A DNA stretch of 64,000 nt from Chromobotia macracanthus (lineage: Eukaryota; Chordata; Actinopteri; Cypriniformes; Botiidae): assembly GCA_036877525.1 (NCBI GenBank), contig JAZGTH010000058.1, forward strand, positions 11,278,501 to 11,342,500. Direction: 5' to 3'. This document shows positions 1 through 12,198 of the stretch, in pieces. The translations under genes were made by a program, and so were the position numbers. Position 1 is the stretch's first letter. Every line of letters starts with the position of its first letter. The notes under the pieces were generated by a model that saw only the letters and a program-made list of their open reading frames with translations, was not told the DNA's origin and did no database searches.

Positions 1-138
1 CGTGTTCCTGCTTACAACCCTAATTAAAGGTCTAATTAAACCAAGAATTGTGAGGACAAGCCCTACAAAAATCAAAGATCTGCACATCTGACATTTGGAA
101 GCAAACAGACTCTTTCCGTGTGTTTTTTCCATGTTTAA

Positions 139-3100
139 TCAGTGTCTGTCTTCAAAGAGACGGGGGTGTAAAGGCTGTGTCAGTGCCTGCGGTAAGGGCT
201 CATCCACATAGACCCGGGCAGCAGATCTTGGGGTGGTAGGTGGACACTTAGCAGATCGGGCACTTCCTGCACGGGTGTGATCAGATGAAGCAGAAGTCTT
301 CCTGGAATGACTCAGAGCAGCTCCTGTAGGGCAGGTGAGAAAGCATTTCAACATAAACCTTTTTCACATTTCCGGGTTTAGAATGAGGAAGTCAGTTATA
401 AACAGACGCTGAAACAGTGTGAATCAATCTAGTGAAAATAGATGAACATCTGCCTTTTTCAACTGAGTCCATTGTGTCTTTCAAAAGTGTTTCCACATTC
501 TTCAAGAGAAGTTCTTCATCTGCTTCTGCAGGAAGCTTCACTAGAATATTCTGCTTGTCACCAAACCATTTCTGCAGTTTTGGCCAAGTGTCATGGAAAC
601 CATTAATTCTGTTAAAGAAAAATCATGTCAAAGGTCCAAGTGACATGAATTGATAAAGAATGTCATTTCACAGGTGTAATATGTTAAAAATAAAATGTAA
701 AAAAAGCTATTTGCCAAAATGTGTTAGCTGTAAGCAACAGACTTTATATATATTGCACTTTATATCTATATTGCACTGTAAGAGCAGCTTTTGGATATTA
801 CTGATAAATCAGCAAATTTCTGCTATTTGTACTCTGATCTTTATGTTTTTGTATCCATACACCTGTGCTGTATCTGATCTCTTTCCAGGCGTTTATCAGT
901 GGAGATGGAAGCTGTCAGACTCTCCTCAAGATCATCACAGTCCTTCTCTCTGCTCTGATCCTCCACTGATGAGTCGAGATAAAATCACAGACCATCATTA
1001 ATCACTGTAGCTCAGCTGGTAAAGCACAGTGTTGGGCTGGTTTAGAGTGAGTCACATACTAAACTACTTCAGTCAGTTTTAACTCACCAGCCTGGTGAGC
1101 AGCTCGCTCCAGAACCTGGTCATCTGAAACATCCAACAGCACGACCAGATCCAGCGCTGGAGATGGATGAGCTGGATCTTTACGAGTCTTCCTGTCTGTG
1201 GCTCGGTGGTTCTGTGTGTTCTGCTCAGTCTCACCAGGTTCTGCTCCGGTTAGAGCTTTCTCCAGCAGCAGAGCCTGAGTGATGTTCACAGGGAACCCAT
1301 CTAGAACCCAACCACTGTCAGCAGGAACATTCCTACAGAACACAGCAGGATGAAATCAAGCTGAATTGTAATGAACTAAACACCAGGTGAAATTAAAGGC
1401 CGAAACAGGAATTAAGGTGGGATTTATTGAGAGATGGGTGGGTGGGGCGGTTCAGATTCTAGAGCGCATTGGATTGGTCAGAAAAATCTGATGAGAAGAT
1501 AAAGTGCATCTGTACTGGCATAACTGAGGATGTACATTTTAAACACATATATTTGTAAAGGCAAATCAGTCTGTCTGTCTGTCTTCACCTGATAGCATCC
1601 ACTATGATGTCAGTGAGCAGCGGATCAGGAACTGCTCTGCCTGTTGTGAGAATCTTCTGTAGAGCAGCACCGCACTGTGCTTGTGAAGACCACTGAGAAA
1701 CAAAACATCTCCCATCATCACCACGTCAAACAGAGATAACACATCAGTTTTCATGTGGGCAGCAGCTGTACTTCGGTTTTCTCTTGGTCCTCTCTTTCTG
1801 GAGGTCCAGATGTCTCAGATTCAGGAGGGCGTGATGTCAGATGAGTGATGTCACTACTGCAAACTGAGGGAATATTTACAAGCAAATGTTATCACTCTTT
1901 TTCTAACCTTCTAATGACTAAATTTTTGTACTTTAGTACATTTATGGAGGACAAAATATGACAAAATATGGATAAATAAATACAGTACAATTAAATAAAT
2001 ACAGAAATAAATGCAAGAATAGACAAGTGTAATTGAATTTAAGAAATAAAATTATTTTGTTTGTAAAATAAGAACTGAATTATTGTAAAATAATAATTTT
2101 CTTTTATATCTGATCCTTTGTAACTTTAATAAATGCAGAATAAATATAAATCACATACACCTTCAGTTAAATTACATAAGTCACAATTTTGAAACAGTCT
2201 CATATTCTCACCCATATCCTGAGGTGAGGAGATTTCCTCTTCATCTCTCTGAGACTGCACATCACCTTCAGGGGGGGAAACAAATCTTTCCAAACCCCTC
2301 TACATCAAACACAGGACAGAGATATGAAATAAACTTCACAGATTTTACAGCAGGTGTTATCACGTGTGTTTAGTTCAGTTTAGTTCAGTTTAGTTCAGAG
2401 TTCTTGACCTGTGACACAGTCTGGCTTTCATCTCTGGCCTGTTTCTGCAGCTGGTAGACAGTCAGGAGCTGCTGGATTAAAATGTTCACTGACAGCACAT
2501 GCAGGCCAAGAGCTGATCCCAGAGATAAACAAACAGCAAGTTAGTTATAAAATAAATACACAAACTGACTTTACAGAAAGTGTTAGTGGTTCTCATACAG
2601 GAGAGTGATGTTCTCATTGTATATTTCATTGGACGACAATTTTATAAATGCAAGATGCGTTTGTTAATATGTTTAGTACCAGGAAGAGTTTCCATATTTG
2701 AAATGTGTCTGTTAAAATATAATAATATCCACCTGTAGGAGAACTCCAGCATATGACCTCATGTCTAAAAGACGTCAACTAAGAGCCACAAAACTCCAGT
2801 TTTATTTTCACGGGCTCTTCCTCTATATACAGCCCTAATGTACAGATTTATTGTGATGAGTATAAACTCGTACCGCTGCTGATTCTGGTCAGGCAGCTGG
2901 TTTTGCCTGTGTGGGTTTTTCCCAGCACACATGCTCTGATAGTGAATCTGGGGAACAGAGGAGGGGGGGTGCTGGTCTCAGGTGGCTTTATCATGTTCTG
3001 CATACGGTTCAGCACATGATCCAGAATGACATTATTCAGGGGCGGGGCTTGATTCTCTCCCTCTTCAGGCCACACCCACTCACCCATCATGGCCTATTAC

Positions 3101-6100
3101 AAGCAAACAAACAGAAAGATACACATCATCAGAGACTAAATATTATAAATACGGTGAACACACCACCATACACAACTCATGATGCATCACACAACCATAA
3201 AAGAACTAGTCTTTGCTGTGTGGTTCAATACAGAACCTTTAACATTTATAGAACCTTTCTGTTTCACAAAAATTTCTTTGCAGTGGAAAAGAGTTCCTAA
3301 GACTATAAAAAGGTAAAAAAAGAAATGGTTCTTTTAAGTACCTTTGACTAAATGGTTCTTTCTCTTTGGGGAGCCAAAAATGTAGCACTTTTATTTGCTC
3401 AGTTTTTACTTACCACATACTCATCATAGTCTTGGTTGTTAAGAATCTGGATCTTCTGCAGTTCAGTGATCTGCTCTGGTGTGGGGTCGACAGGAAGGGG
3501 CTGCACACTGGCCCCCTCATACAGAGGTTTCCCACTCAAAAACAACTCCATCCACTCCTGCATCAGCTTCACGGGTATCAGACTGACCACAGTGAGATGA
3601 TAAAGACACGTTTTTACAACTTGCTGTTTTATTTCCTATTTAACAGCAATTTGTTTAAGAATTTAAATTATACACAGATCAGAAGAGAGATTAAATAAAT
3701 ACTTGTCTGTGAGGAGTCGATATTCTCCAGCTTTGGTGGCCAGATCCACAATCTGCTCCAGAATTCCTCTGCAGATGTCGAAGTGTTTGCAATACCGAGC
3801 GTGAGCGCGTTCGGCAGCTAGCTGCTTGTGTAGCTCACGTTCCATCTGGATCTCCTCACTACGGTCCAGACGTTCCTGTTGGGCTAGAACCTGAAGCAGA
3901 TCAGAACCGCTTTATCGAAACTATCTCAGATACTTCATGGGCCACTTCTTACAATCTATTCATTTTTGTTGTGTGTGTTTTCTCCTACTGCTTCTCTATC
4001 CAGGGCCTCTTGAAAGTCTCGAACGCGTCGTTCCTGGTACTGGCTCTCCTGGAAGAGGCGGTTGTGTCGCAGCACCTCTTTCTGCTGTTTAATCTGCATC
4101 AGCTGCACGACAATCCTCTTCTCCTGCTGCGTCTGTCGCATCAGTCTGCTCACCATCTGCTCCTCTCGCATCGCCTCCTGAACAATCAATATCAACACGT
4201 TCTCTCCCGAGTCAGATATCAGCAAAACATATTTAACTTACTGGCAGGTAATCATCTTGTTTGTGGACCAGCTGGTTTGTTAACATTCCAAGACAGTCTA
4301 CCAGCTCTAACTAGCTTGACCAAAACAGTGTTCCAGGTAGTCCAGCTGGTCAACTGCCTAAACTAGCTTGCTCCAGCTAAACTACAAACAATGTCTGTCA
4401 GAAAGTAAGAAATAAAGTGATAAATGCAATGCAATAAATGCATTCAAGGTTTATTCCTAAAAAATACATACATTCAAATACGTATTAGAAATACATTTAT
4501 GTCTCATTATCTGTAATAAGCAAATATAATGCTTCTGTATTAAAATGATAGTTTTAAAGATGTTTAAATATTTTTTGTACTGAATAAGGGAGAGATATAT
4601 ATTAAGAACAGGAATATTGCAGAACAGAAACCATGAAAAACCAACTCTTAAAAAATAAAGCACAAAAGAGTTTTGACCTGTTTGCTTTATACAGCAAGGA
4701 AAAGCAACTGCAAGTAAGACAGGTGATGTCAGATCAAAAGCAGTTTCACCTGCTCAGCCTCGTGGGCTCTGAGCTGGTCCATGAGGGCACGACGTCTGCG
4801 CATCTCTCTCTGCTCTCGGGCAGAGGCATCCTCCTCCAGACGCTGACGGATCTTCTCAATGTATTCTCTGTTCCACTGCTCCTTCTCATCTTCACTCATC
4901 TGCTGGGTCACATCACCACTGAAACACAAGCAAAAACAACACATAAAGTCTGTAACATTCCAAAGCAGTTAAAGTTGACATCATTTTCTAATATTAATAT
5001 TTAAAGCAGAAGCTCTGCTATACTGTAAACACACCTGTAAAGTAAAGCTCCGCCCCCAGCAGGAGAAATCACCTTCTGGTTCTTCTCGAACTGAGCTATG
5101 TCACGATGGACGTGCTGCAAATCAGATTTAATCTTAAAATGTGCTCACTGATCAATCTTTGATAATCCACACTGCTCTTCCATGTGTATCTCATTTAGTT
5201 CAGAACTTTACAGTCTGTTGTATTAGTGTAAAGCTGGTAGACAGAGTAGCAGTAATGTGTATTTATACCATCACTGTGTAAAGTGAATTTTACCAGCTGT
5301 CCACACTGTAGCTGCAGTTTTTCTGTTACATCAGACCTTTACAAATGACTTTTGTTGTTAACAAATGGAGTCAGTTTGACTACATCATATAAAATCATTT
5401 CTGTGGCAAATGTATAGGTCACCATATAAATACATTCTTAAGTGACTAAAGGTGACTAAGGGCCTCATTTTGCTTAATTTTGAGATGAAATCTGACCCAG
5501 GCATATTTTCAACAGTAATAAACAAGGTGAGAACGGTTCACCTGAGCCTCCCTCTGTTTGCGAAGCTGCAGCTGTCTCTCCAGAGCTCTGGATGACCGAG
5601 ACGGTGGAGGTTTAGGAATCTGAACCACAGCCGACTTTATCTGAATCATCATCTCCTGCTGCTTCCTGCGTGTCTGTCGGTGCTACAAACATCAAAACAT
5701 CAAACTACAACACAACAAAACAGCCAGCAAACAGCACAACACAGCATTTATATTCAAGATACATTCAATCTGATTCAAGAATTTAGTTTTGCTTACTGAA
5801 AATCAGACAAGTTTTGGTCCTGCAGAACAAACCTTTTCAAGGTCCCTCATTCTTCTCTCCTCTTGCCGTCTGATTCGTTCTTTCTCCTGCAGGAGTTCTG
5901 TCATGACCGAGTGGTGGTACATGTCCTGCCCTCTTTTATGGAAGCGTTTAGCGATCTTCTGCATCTTCAGATCAGTTTCACGCCTCACCACCGTCTTTAA
6001 ACGCTGCAAAACATTCCAAAGAAATGATATAAAGTGTTGTGTCTGGTTTACAATAAACAGTTTGTCTATTGAGAAATTATTTTCTGTGTGTATAAATTTA

Positions 6101-8546
6101 TCTTCTATGTAAGGTACAGGACTATAGAATGTACGTCCAATCATTGCATTTGGTCTGAATACAATGATTGAATGCCCTACTGTCCTGTCAAACTGTTTTC
6201 AAGTGTTGGAGGTGTGGCTTTGGAGAGCGCTCTGAAGGGAGGGCGGGATCTTATGCTTTTAAAGCTAGCTTGCTAATGCTAGACTCTCCGAAACTGCTTA
6301 CCCTACCTTTCAAGAACCATAAAGCATGACAATGAATAAAGGGCAGCACTAAGATCCTTTACTCATGTTAAAAATACTTTATTCTTTCTCAGTTTAAGAA
6401 GTCGACTTCTGGATCCAGTTTCATAACCACTAGTGTACTAACACCACCCTTGAGAAAGGGGGCTAACGGAAATGACTCTGAAATGTTCGACTGTAATAAC
6501 GTCACCTCTGTGTAGATGTGCTTCTCGACGTGGTGTAGACGAGCTGTGGCCGCAGGCTGCATGATCTCCATGGCTGTGGCGGTGAGGCCTGATCTTCTCT
6601 TCTTCTGCAGGATAATGTAGAGCTGGTACAGCAGATGCGTGGCTGCCCCCTGCCTGCCCTCCATCACGGCTCTGGCCATGGTGAGGTCAAAGGGCACGCC
6701 CAGCAGCTGCAGCGTGGGCTCGAGTCGACTGAAGTTATTGAGCTTCGCATTTGCTGTGCTGTTGAAGATCACAGGCCGCAAAAAAAACGCACAGAGCAAT
6801 AAGATTTCTGTTTTATAAATATATACACACACACATCATATACAGTAACACTTTAAAACAATGAACTATTTGTTAATAGTTAAATGCATTCTTTAACATG
6901 AAGTGCAAATAAACAATACTTACACAACATGTACCTGTTAACATTAATGCACAATAAATGAACAACAATTGTATATGCATAAACTAGCAATCACAAAGAC
7001 AAATAAATGCTGTTCATTCTTGTTAACTAAACAATAATGTTACGAATGGAGCCTCACTGCAAAGTTTCCAGTAAATGTGCCTGTCAAGAGCAAACAGCCC
7101 CTTACAGAAGTGACAGTGAATTCAGGGATCATCACACCTTTGTTTTGAGAAGAGATGAAAATCATCCTGCAGTTCATATCTGTGGAGAATCTCTCCGATC
7201 AGACGTCCGCTAGTGAAGTCCCTGTGAAGCGAGTGCGGCTCTGAAACACACGATTCACCACACTCACCATTACTGCCTCTATTAAACTGCTTATCTGATG
7301 AACTGGTGCTAGTTAACCTGTATTAGTTAGTATCTGTTACACTACAGACACTCACCATTACTGCCTCTATTAAACTGCTTATCTGATGAACTGGTGCTAG
7401 TTAACCTGTATTAGTTAGTATCTGTTACACTACAGACACTCACCATTACTGCCTGTTTTATCTGATGAACTGGTGCTAGTTAACCTGTATTAGTTAGTAT
7501 CTGTTAGACTACAGACACTCACCATTACTGCCTGTTTTATCTGATGAACTGGTGCTAGTTAACCTGTATTAGTTAGTATCTGTTAGACTACAGACACTCA
7601 CCATTACTGCCTGTTTTATCTGATGAACTGGTGCTAGTTAACCTGTATTAGTTAGTATCTGTTACACTACAGACACTCACCATTACTGCCTCTATTAAAC
7701 TGCTTATCTGATGAACTGGTGCTAGTTAACCTGTATTAGTTAGTATCTGTTACACTACAGACACTCACCATTACTGCCTGTTTTATCTGATGAACTGGTG
7801 CTAGTTAACCTGTATTAGTTAGTATCTGTTACACTACAGACACTCACCATTACTGCCTGTTTTATCTGATGTACTGGTGCTAGTTAACCTGTATTAGTTA
7901 GTATATGTTAGACTACAGACACTCACCATTACTGCCTGTTTTATCTGATGTACTGGTGCTAGTTAACCTGTATTAGTTAGTATCTGTTAGACTACAGACA
8001 CTCACCATTACTGCCTGTTTTATCTGACGTACTGGTGCTAGTTAACCTGTATTAGTTAGTATCTGTTACACTACAGACACTCACCATTACTGCCTGTTTT
8101 ATCTGATGTACTGGTGCTAGTTAACCTGTATTAGTTAGTATCTGTTACACTACAGACACTCACCATTACTGCCTGTTTTATCTGATGTACTGGTGCTAGT
8201 TAACCTGTATTAGTTAGTATCTGTTACACTACAGACACTCACCATTACTGCCTCTATTAAACTGCTTATCTGATGAACTGGTGCTAGTTAACCTGTATTA
8301 GTTAGTATCTGTTACACTACAGACACTCACCATTACTGCCTGTTTTATCTGATGAACTGGTGCTAGTTAACCTGTATTAGTTAGTATCTGTTACACTACA
8401 GACACTCACCATTACTGCCTGTTTTATCTGATGAACTGGTGCTAGTTAACCTGTATTAGTTAGTATCTGTTACACTACAGACACTTACCGACGACTTTTG
8501 ACAGACGCACGTCTGAGTTCAGCCACTGGCAGATGATGTCCGACAT
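139..8546 (-). CDS. spef2: SPEF2 (sperm flagellar protein 2 / CFAP122), N-terminal half to a stop at 139
   Basis: Axonemal protein of motile cilia and sperm tails, linked to the central pair and to intraflagellar transport. Exons (high to low): 8489-8546, 7138-7240, 6506-6758, 5833-6003, 5542-5682, 5035-5114, 4750-4918, 3989-4177, 3703-3890, 3414-3582, 2874-3093, 2409-2512, 2212-2299, 1772-1863, 1589-1692, 1088-1332, 863-965, 454-608, 139-323. All phases join, giving 938 codons plus stop. Residues 1-105 form the CH-like domain (start MSDIICQWLN; AKLNNFSRLEPTLQLLG). Residues 140-500 are charged and coiled-coil-like. Residues 560-840 are adenylate-kinase-like, with P-loop GKTHTGKT near 565 and WVLDGFP near 721. 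The start is set by homology to the SPEF2 N-terminus. The exon 18 donor is non-canonical (probably GC at 452-453). The last exon runs into a stop without a visible donor, although SPEF2 is normally about 1800 aa, so the C-terminal half is missing or outside the window. Identity is secure; the 3' end is not. Confidence 0.94.
3222..3380. repeat. GGTTCTTT/AGAACC-rich interspersed repeat
   Basis: Alternating AGAACCTTT, GGTTCTTT and GGGGAGCCAAAAATG motifs, typical of a dispersed non-autonomous DNA repeat in fish. Lies in spef2 intron 10. Related motif-rich blocks occur at 13632-13855 and about 57480-57560. Confidence 0.5.
4250..4395. repeat. ACCAGCTGGT-rich interspersed repeat
   Basis: Repeated GACCAGCTGG, CTACCAGCTC, GTCCAGCTGGTC and CTCCAGCTAAAC motifs, a style of dispersed repeat common in fish. 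In spef2 intron 7. Exact family unknown. Confidence 0.4.
6105..6200. repeat. Interspersed repeat fragment (CAATCATTGCATTYGGTC family)
   Basis: Contains CCAATCATTGCATTTGGTCTGAATACAATGATTG-like sequence. A related block lies in opposite orientation around 41200-41300 (ACATTCGGACCGAATGCAATGATTGG), so this is a dispersed repeat. It is in spef2 intron 3. Confidence 0.55.
6846..7065. mobile_element. Decayed MITE-like element (AACACTTTA ... terminal repeats)
   Basis: Begins TAACACTTTA and ends GCCTCACTGCAAAGT, imperfect inverted ends. The interior is rich in GTTAATAGTTAA, ACATGAA and TTAACATTAATGCA motifs. This resembles a very common non-autonomous DNA element of cyprinid genomes. It lies in spef2 intron 2. 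Family name not assigned. Confidence 0.55.
7250..8487. repeat. 79/88-bp minisatellite filling spef2 intron 1
   Basis: About 15 tandem copies of a 79-bp unit (CACTCACCATTACTGCCTG... to ...TAGTTAGTATCTGTTACACT). A longer 88-bp form carries CTCTATTAAACTGCTT. The array runs from just 5' of the exon 2 acceptor up to the exon 1 donor at 8487-8488. On the minus strand each unit contains GGTGAGTGTCTGTAG, a consensus 5' splice site, and the real donor GGTAAGTGTCTGTAG is in effect the last unit's copy. Confidence 0.95.
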
Positions 8547-8576
8547 TGTCGTGCAGAATCACATGAAGACTGCACA

Positions 8577-8652
8577 GATATCAGATCAGTGATATCAGAT
8601 CAGTGATATCAGACCAGTGATATCAGACCAGTGATATCAGATCAGTGATATC
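8577..8652. repeat. 14-bp tandem repeat in the spef2 5' flank
   Basis: About five copies of GATATCAGATCAGT, some with ACCAGT, lie 30 to 105 bp upstream of the spef2 start codon, between it and the X-box. They would fall in the 5' UTR or core promoter. Confidence 0.85.
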
Positions 8653-8720
8653 TGATTCAGATATATGAAGGTTTTCTACACACTCTGTCGAGGTTACGGA
8701 TGGCATCGGTTTGGCTTGGT

Positions 8721-8734
8721 GTTGTCATGGCAAC
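8721..8734. promoter_or_regulatory. RFX X-box upstream of spef2
   Basis: GTTGTCATGGCAAC is a near-perfect palindromic RFX-factor X-box. It lies 175 bp upstream of the spef2 ATG. RFX factors with FOXJ1 are known to drive cilium genes, which fits the product. That it is used here is inferred. Confidence 0.75.
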
Positions 8735-9168
8735 CAAACCTCCGGAGCTCAAAGGCGCAGCTCGAATTCCCAGAACGGGATTCGCGACAGATGAGCACGT
8801 GACCCACATTTTCCACAGGCTTCCCGATGACGAGGCCTTCAGTTTTCCCCGTTACTTTGTTTGAATCAAGTGTAAACCAAGAGCAAGATGTGAAAAAACG
8901 CCCCCCGAGAAATAAAGATCAATAATCCGTACAATTTATCAAGAATAGGCTACGAATTAAAGCAGATATACTGATAAATCAGTGACTTTTCTCCCAAGAG
9001 CGCTGCAGTCTGCTTTTATTCCACTAAAACCAGTATAAAACCAGCGTAAACCCAGTGTAAAACCAGCATAAAACCAGTGTAAAACCAGTCTTCCTCTCTA
9101 CTGAACTGGAGAAAGTTTAGTGGTTCTGCTTAAGAAATGAGCACAAGCACAACCTCGGTTTTTCTGGC
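8735..9168. other. Intergenic gap between spef2 5' flank and lifr 3' end
   Basis: Contains the rest of the spef2 upstream region. An ACCAGTRTAAAACCAGCRTAAA short repeat lies around 9028-9088. No reading frame or RNA gene seen. Confidence 0.5.
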
Positions 9169-9174
9169 TTTATT
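9169..9174 (-). terminator. Candidate lifr polyadenylation signal
   Basis: TTTATT on the plus strand reads AATAAA on the minus strand, about 3.0 kb downstream of the lifr stop. It would give a 3-kb 3' UTR. Nearer weak sites may also be used, so this is inferred. Confidence 0.4.
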
Positions 9175-12100
9175 GTATAACACACAGCATGATATTGTGT
9201 TAGTAAGAGCAGAGTAAGAGCTCTGTATATACCTTCATCATTTCTTACACTTGCTTACTGATTCTGATAGCATTTATGATTATTAAAAGCTCTTTCTGTA
9301 CTTCTCTCATCACTGAATGAGGAATTAGTCATGCATACAAATGCAGCAATACAGTGTTCCTGTAATATGAGTTCATCTGAACTTTGCTGCACTGTTTCTG
9401 ATATTAGTCATGCACACAAAGCTTATATACATTAGTGTTCATTTAATCTTTACAAGATAGTACAGTATTGTAGTGTATTTGTAGTGTGGTACGCAATTTC
9501 ACTGTACAAAACTTGTTTTCCAGTAAAAACATCTAAATATTTTTTAAACGTAAGATGTATATTATCTGATGAGTCTTTAATGTCTAATGCAATTTCTTTT
9601 GCAAGTCTATTTATCTTGTTTTAAGGAAGTTCAGATATTTTTACTGGAAAATATAACAAAAATACTGATTAAATGTAGCGATTGTGTGTTCACTCTGACC
9701 AAAAACGTTTTTCCTGTGTGGGCAAGATAAAAGTCACCTCGCTCCTGCACCAAGAACCTGCTCTGTGAGATCTGAACACTTTCACCCTGCCAGCCCTGCA
9801 GAGAGCAAGATCCATATTACAAATGAATCTTCATGTCTACTGACAGCTGAACAAAACTGAGCTGTCCACAAATTTAGCTTAACCAGGAAGCTCATTTTAA
9901 AACAAACATTTATCTGCTTTTCACATCCTATACGAAAATACAAACATGAACATTAGTACTTTTTCTTAAATGGTTTTCTATGGTGTGTCTGCAAATGTTA
10001 CATATCAATAGGTAAATATTTAAACAAGTCTTTCACAGTTGTGTTTAAAGCTTAAGCAGTCTGCAACAAACTGAACCCTACAAACTGTCCATCTAATATC
10101 TAATGCCCTTAAATACAGTCTCAGGTAAATACTCTCAGACTATAACCTACAACAGTCACCGTAGTCGCTTCAGAGGCAGAGTAAGTTCTAATATTTTGGA
10201 TTTGAAGACAACATATTTTTCTTTGGAACTACAAGCTATGATAAAGGCCATGTGTATTTCAGCTGAGGTTGTATAGAGCACAGCACAGGTTCAAACAACT
10301 AACAAGACACACAGTGTTTTAAAAGAAAAAAGCTTTCACAATAATGTAACATACCAAGCTAACAGGGAACGTTCTCAGAACGTTCTTTGTTCAGAATTTT
10401 TTCCCCATGAGGTTGGCCAACATTCTAAAAACATTAGCATAAAAATGTTGTTCTTAAATCATTACTGGAATATTTTAAAAACATTATAAAATTATAGTTT
10501 TTGAACAATGTTCTTAGAACCAAGCAATAACATTATATCTATAAAGGACATTTTGAACAGTCATGAAACATTCAAAATTTAACGTTCTTTTTCCTTAATG
10601 GAAACATTAGGAAAATGTTCTTACAGCCTAAAATTGTCAGCTGGGCAGCTCTTATATGTTTGGATGTTAGGTACAGGCCTGACACAAGCTGTTTGATGTG
10701 ATGTCAGTAAGGCCAGGTTTACCCCATAATCAAACAACTTTGACAGGGAAAACATTTTTTCTTGAGGCACACTGCGGTCATGACAAACTAAAGCAGGAGT
10801 GCACATTCTGAAACGCAAGACTAATAAATCTACAATCAGAACGATAAACCCTTCCATATATATAATGACACTAGTGTATGGCAAACACTGTTCTATCTAG
10901 GGCTGCTATGCATTTATGAGATTTGAGGAAACTCTCAGATTAAAGTTGGCTGTGAACTGGAAAGCTTCATAAAACCAACACGTCTTTCACAGATTGCACG
11001 TATAATGCCACTTTCATTAAATGCTACTGACCTTAAAAATTGAAATAAACTAACTAAAGAATAGAAACCGGTGTCCAAAAAACCTGGATTATTAGACCAT
11101 AAACAGAGATTATTCTTTGTATAAATGTTGTCATTTTTTCTACCCTATGACGGAACATGGACTGCTAATCAAACGGATAACTAGCTGCTTGACATCATAC
11201 AGTAACACTGACTGCGCTGACACACCACGTGTGAAAAGAGTTCCTTTATCAAGGAAAGGTCATAAGCGGATTAATCTAACCCAGGAGCTACATAACAACT
11301 TTGTTCTGCAAGCAATTTTTGTGTTAAAATGCATTTTCTGTAACGCTGCTTTGCAACAATTCAAAAATGTGAAACATTCTGAAAAATAGAAATAAATTTG
11401 AACTTCCAGATATCAGCTGAAAGAAGCATTACCACTGAAACAAACCCTCAAAGCTCTGGTTTCCAATTAACAAAATACAAATAAAAAGAAAGAACCAGTT
11501 TTATAGCATCAGTGCCCTTACGCAAGTTTAGAGATGAATATGTGCTCCAGGAGGATCAAGTTTCCCCTGCTGGAGTCTTTGCGGAGAGGTCTGATCTTTT
11601 ATATTTCAATACTACAAAACTGGGGCAAAAATAGGCAAGAAAACATTAGTAGTGAATGCAGTTTGGGTACAATACAGATCATATCATAGGAATGTAGACT
11701 TTCTCAGATAACCCCAGTAACACTGCGAAAAGAAGCTAAAGCTGCAAAACATCACTGTACTGCGTGGATCTCCAATCCATGTTCCTGGAGGTCCACAGAG
11801 CTGCGGAATTTAACTCAGCTTATACTCCAACACACCTGCCTGGATGTTTCTGTCATTCCCAAGACTATGATTAGCTGCTTTAGGTGCTGGAGATAAACTG
11901 TGCAGCTCAGTGGACCTCGTTGGAGACCTCTGATGCAGTGCAAAGGCAAGTGGCAGCACCCTCTATGGGTTAATCATCATACTGCTCCAAGTGAGTGCAA
12001 GAAGACACGGCTCCCTTCTGTTCTTCAGTAGTACTTCACCTCTCAGATCAGTAACATGGGTCCATGAGAAACAGCAGTGATGTTCGATTACATAACTGTA

Positions 12101-12198
12101 ATTTCCAGTAAGGGACCAAACCCCAAAACAAACAAAAAAAAAGTTTTCATAAAGCTAAACAACAGGAATAAAAGTGAAATCGTAGACGTGTCACGGTC
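9175..12198 (-). other. Inferred lifr 3' UTR
   Basis: No convincing exon is seen in this 3-kb stretch. It is AT-rich. It holds a GAACGTTCT-rich dispersed repeat near 10345-10620 and a short block about ordinary intergenic composition near 11770-11930. It is assigned to the lifr 3' UTR because the next minus-strand AATAAA is at 9169. Confidence 0.4.
10345..10622. repeat. GAACGTTCT-type interspersed repeat
   Basis: Starts ACAGGGAACGTTCTCAGAACG and repeats AACATT/AATGTT/GTTCTT motifs, ending AAAATGTTCTTACAG. This resembles dispersed repeats of fish genomes with GGGAACGTTCT termini. Inside the inferred lifr 3' UTR. Confidence 0.45.

Noticed and set aside
7250..8487. Regularly spaced repeats that could suggest a CRISPR-like array
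   Set aside because: Units are contiguous without unique spacers, and the window is a vertebrate genome.
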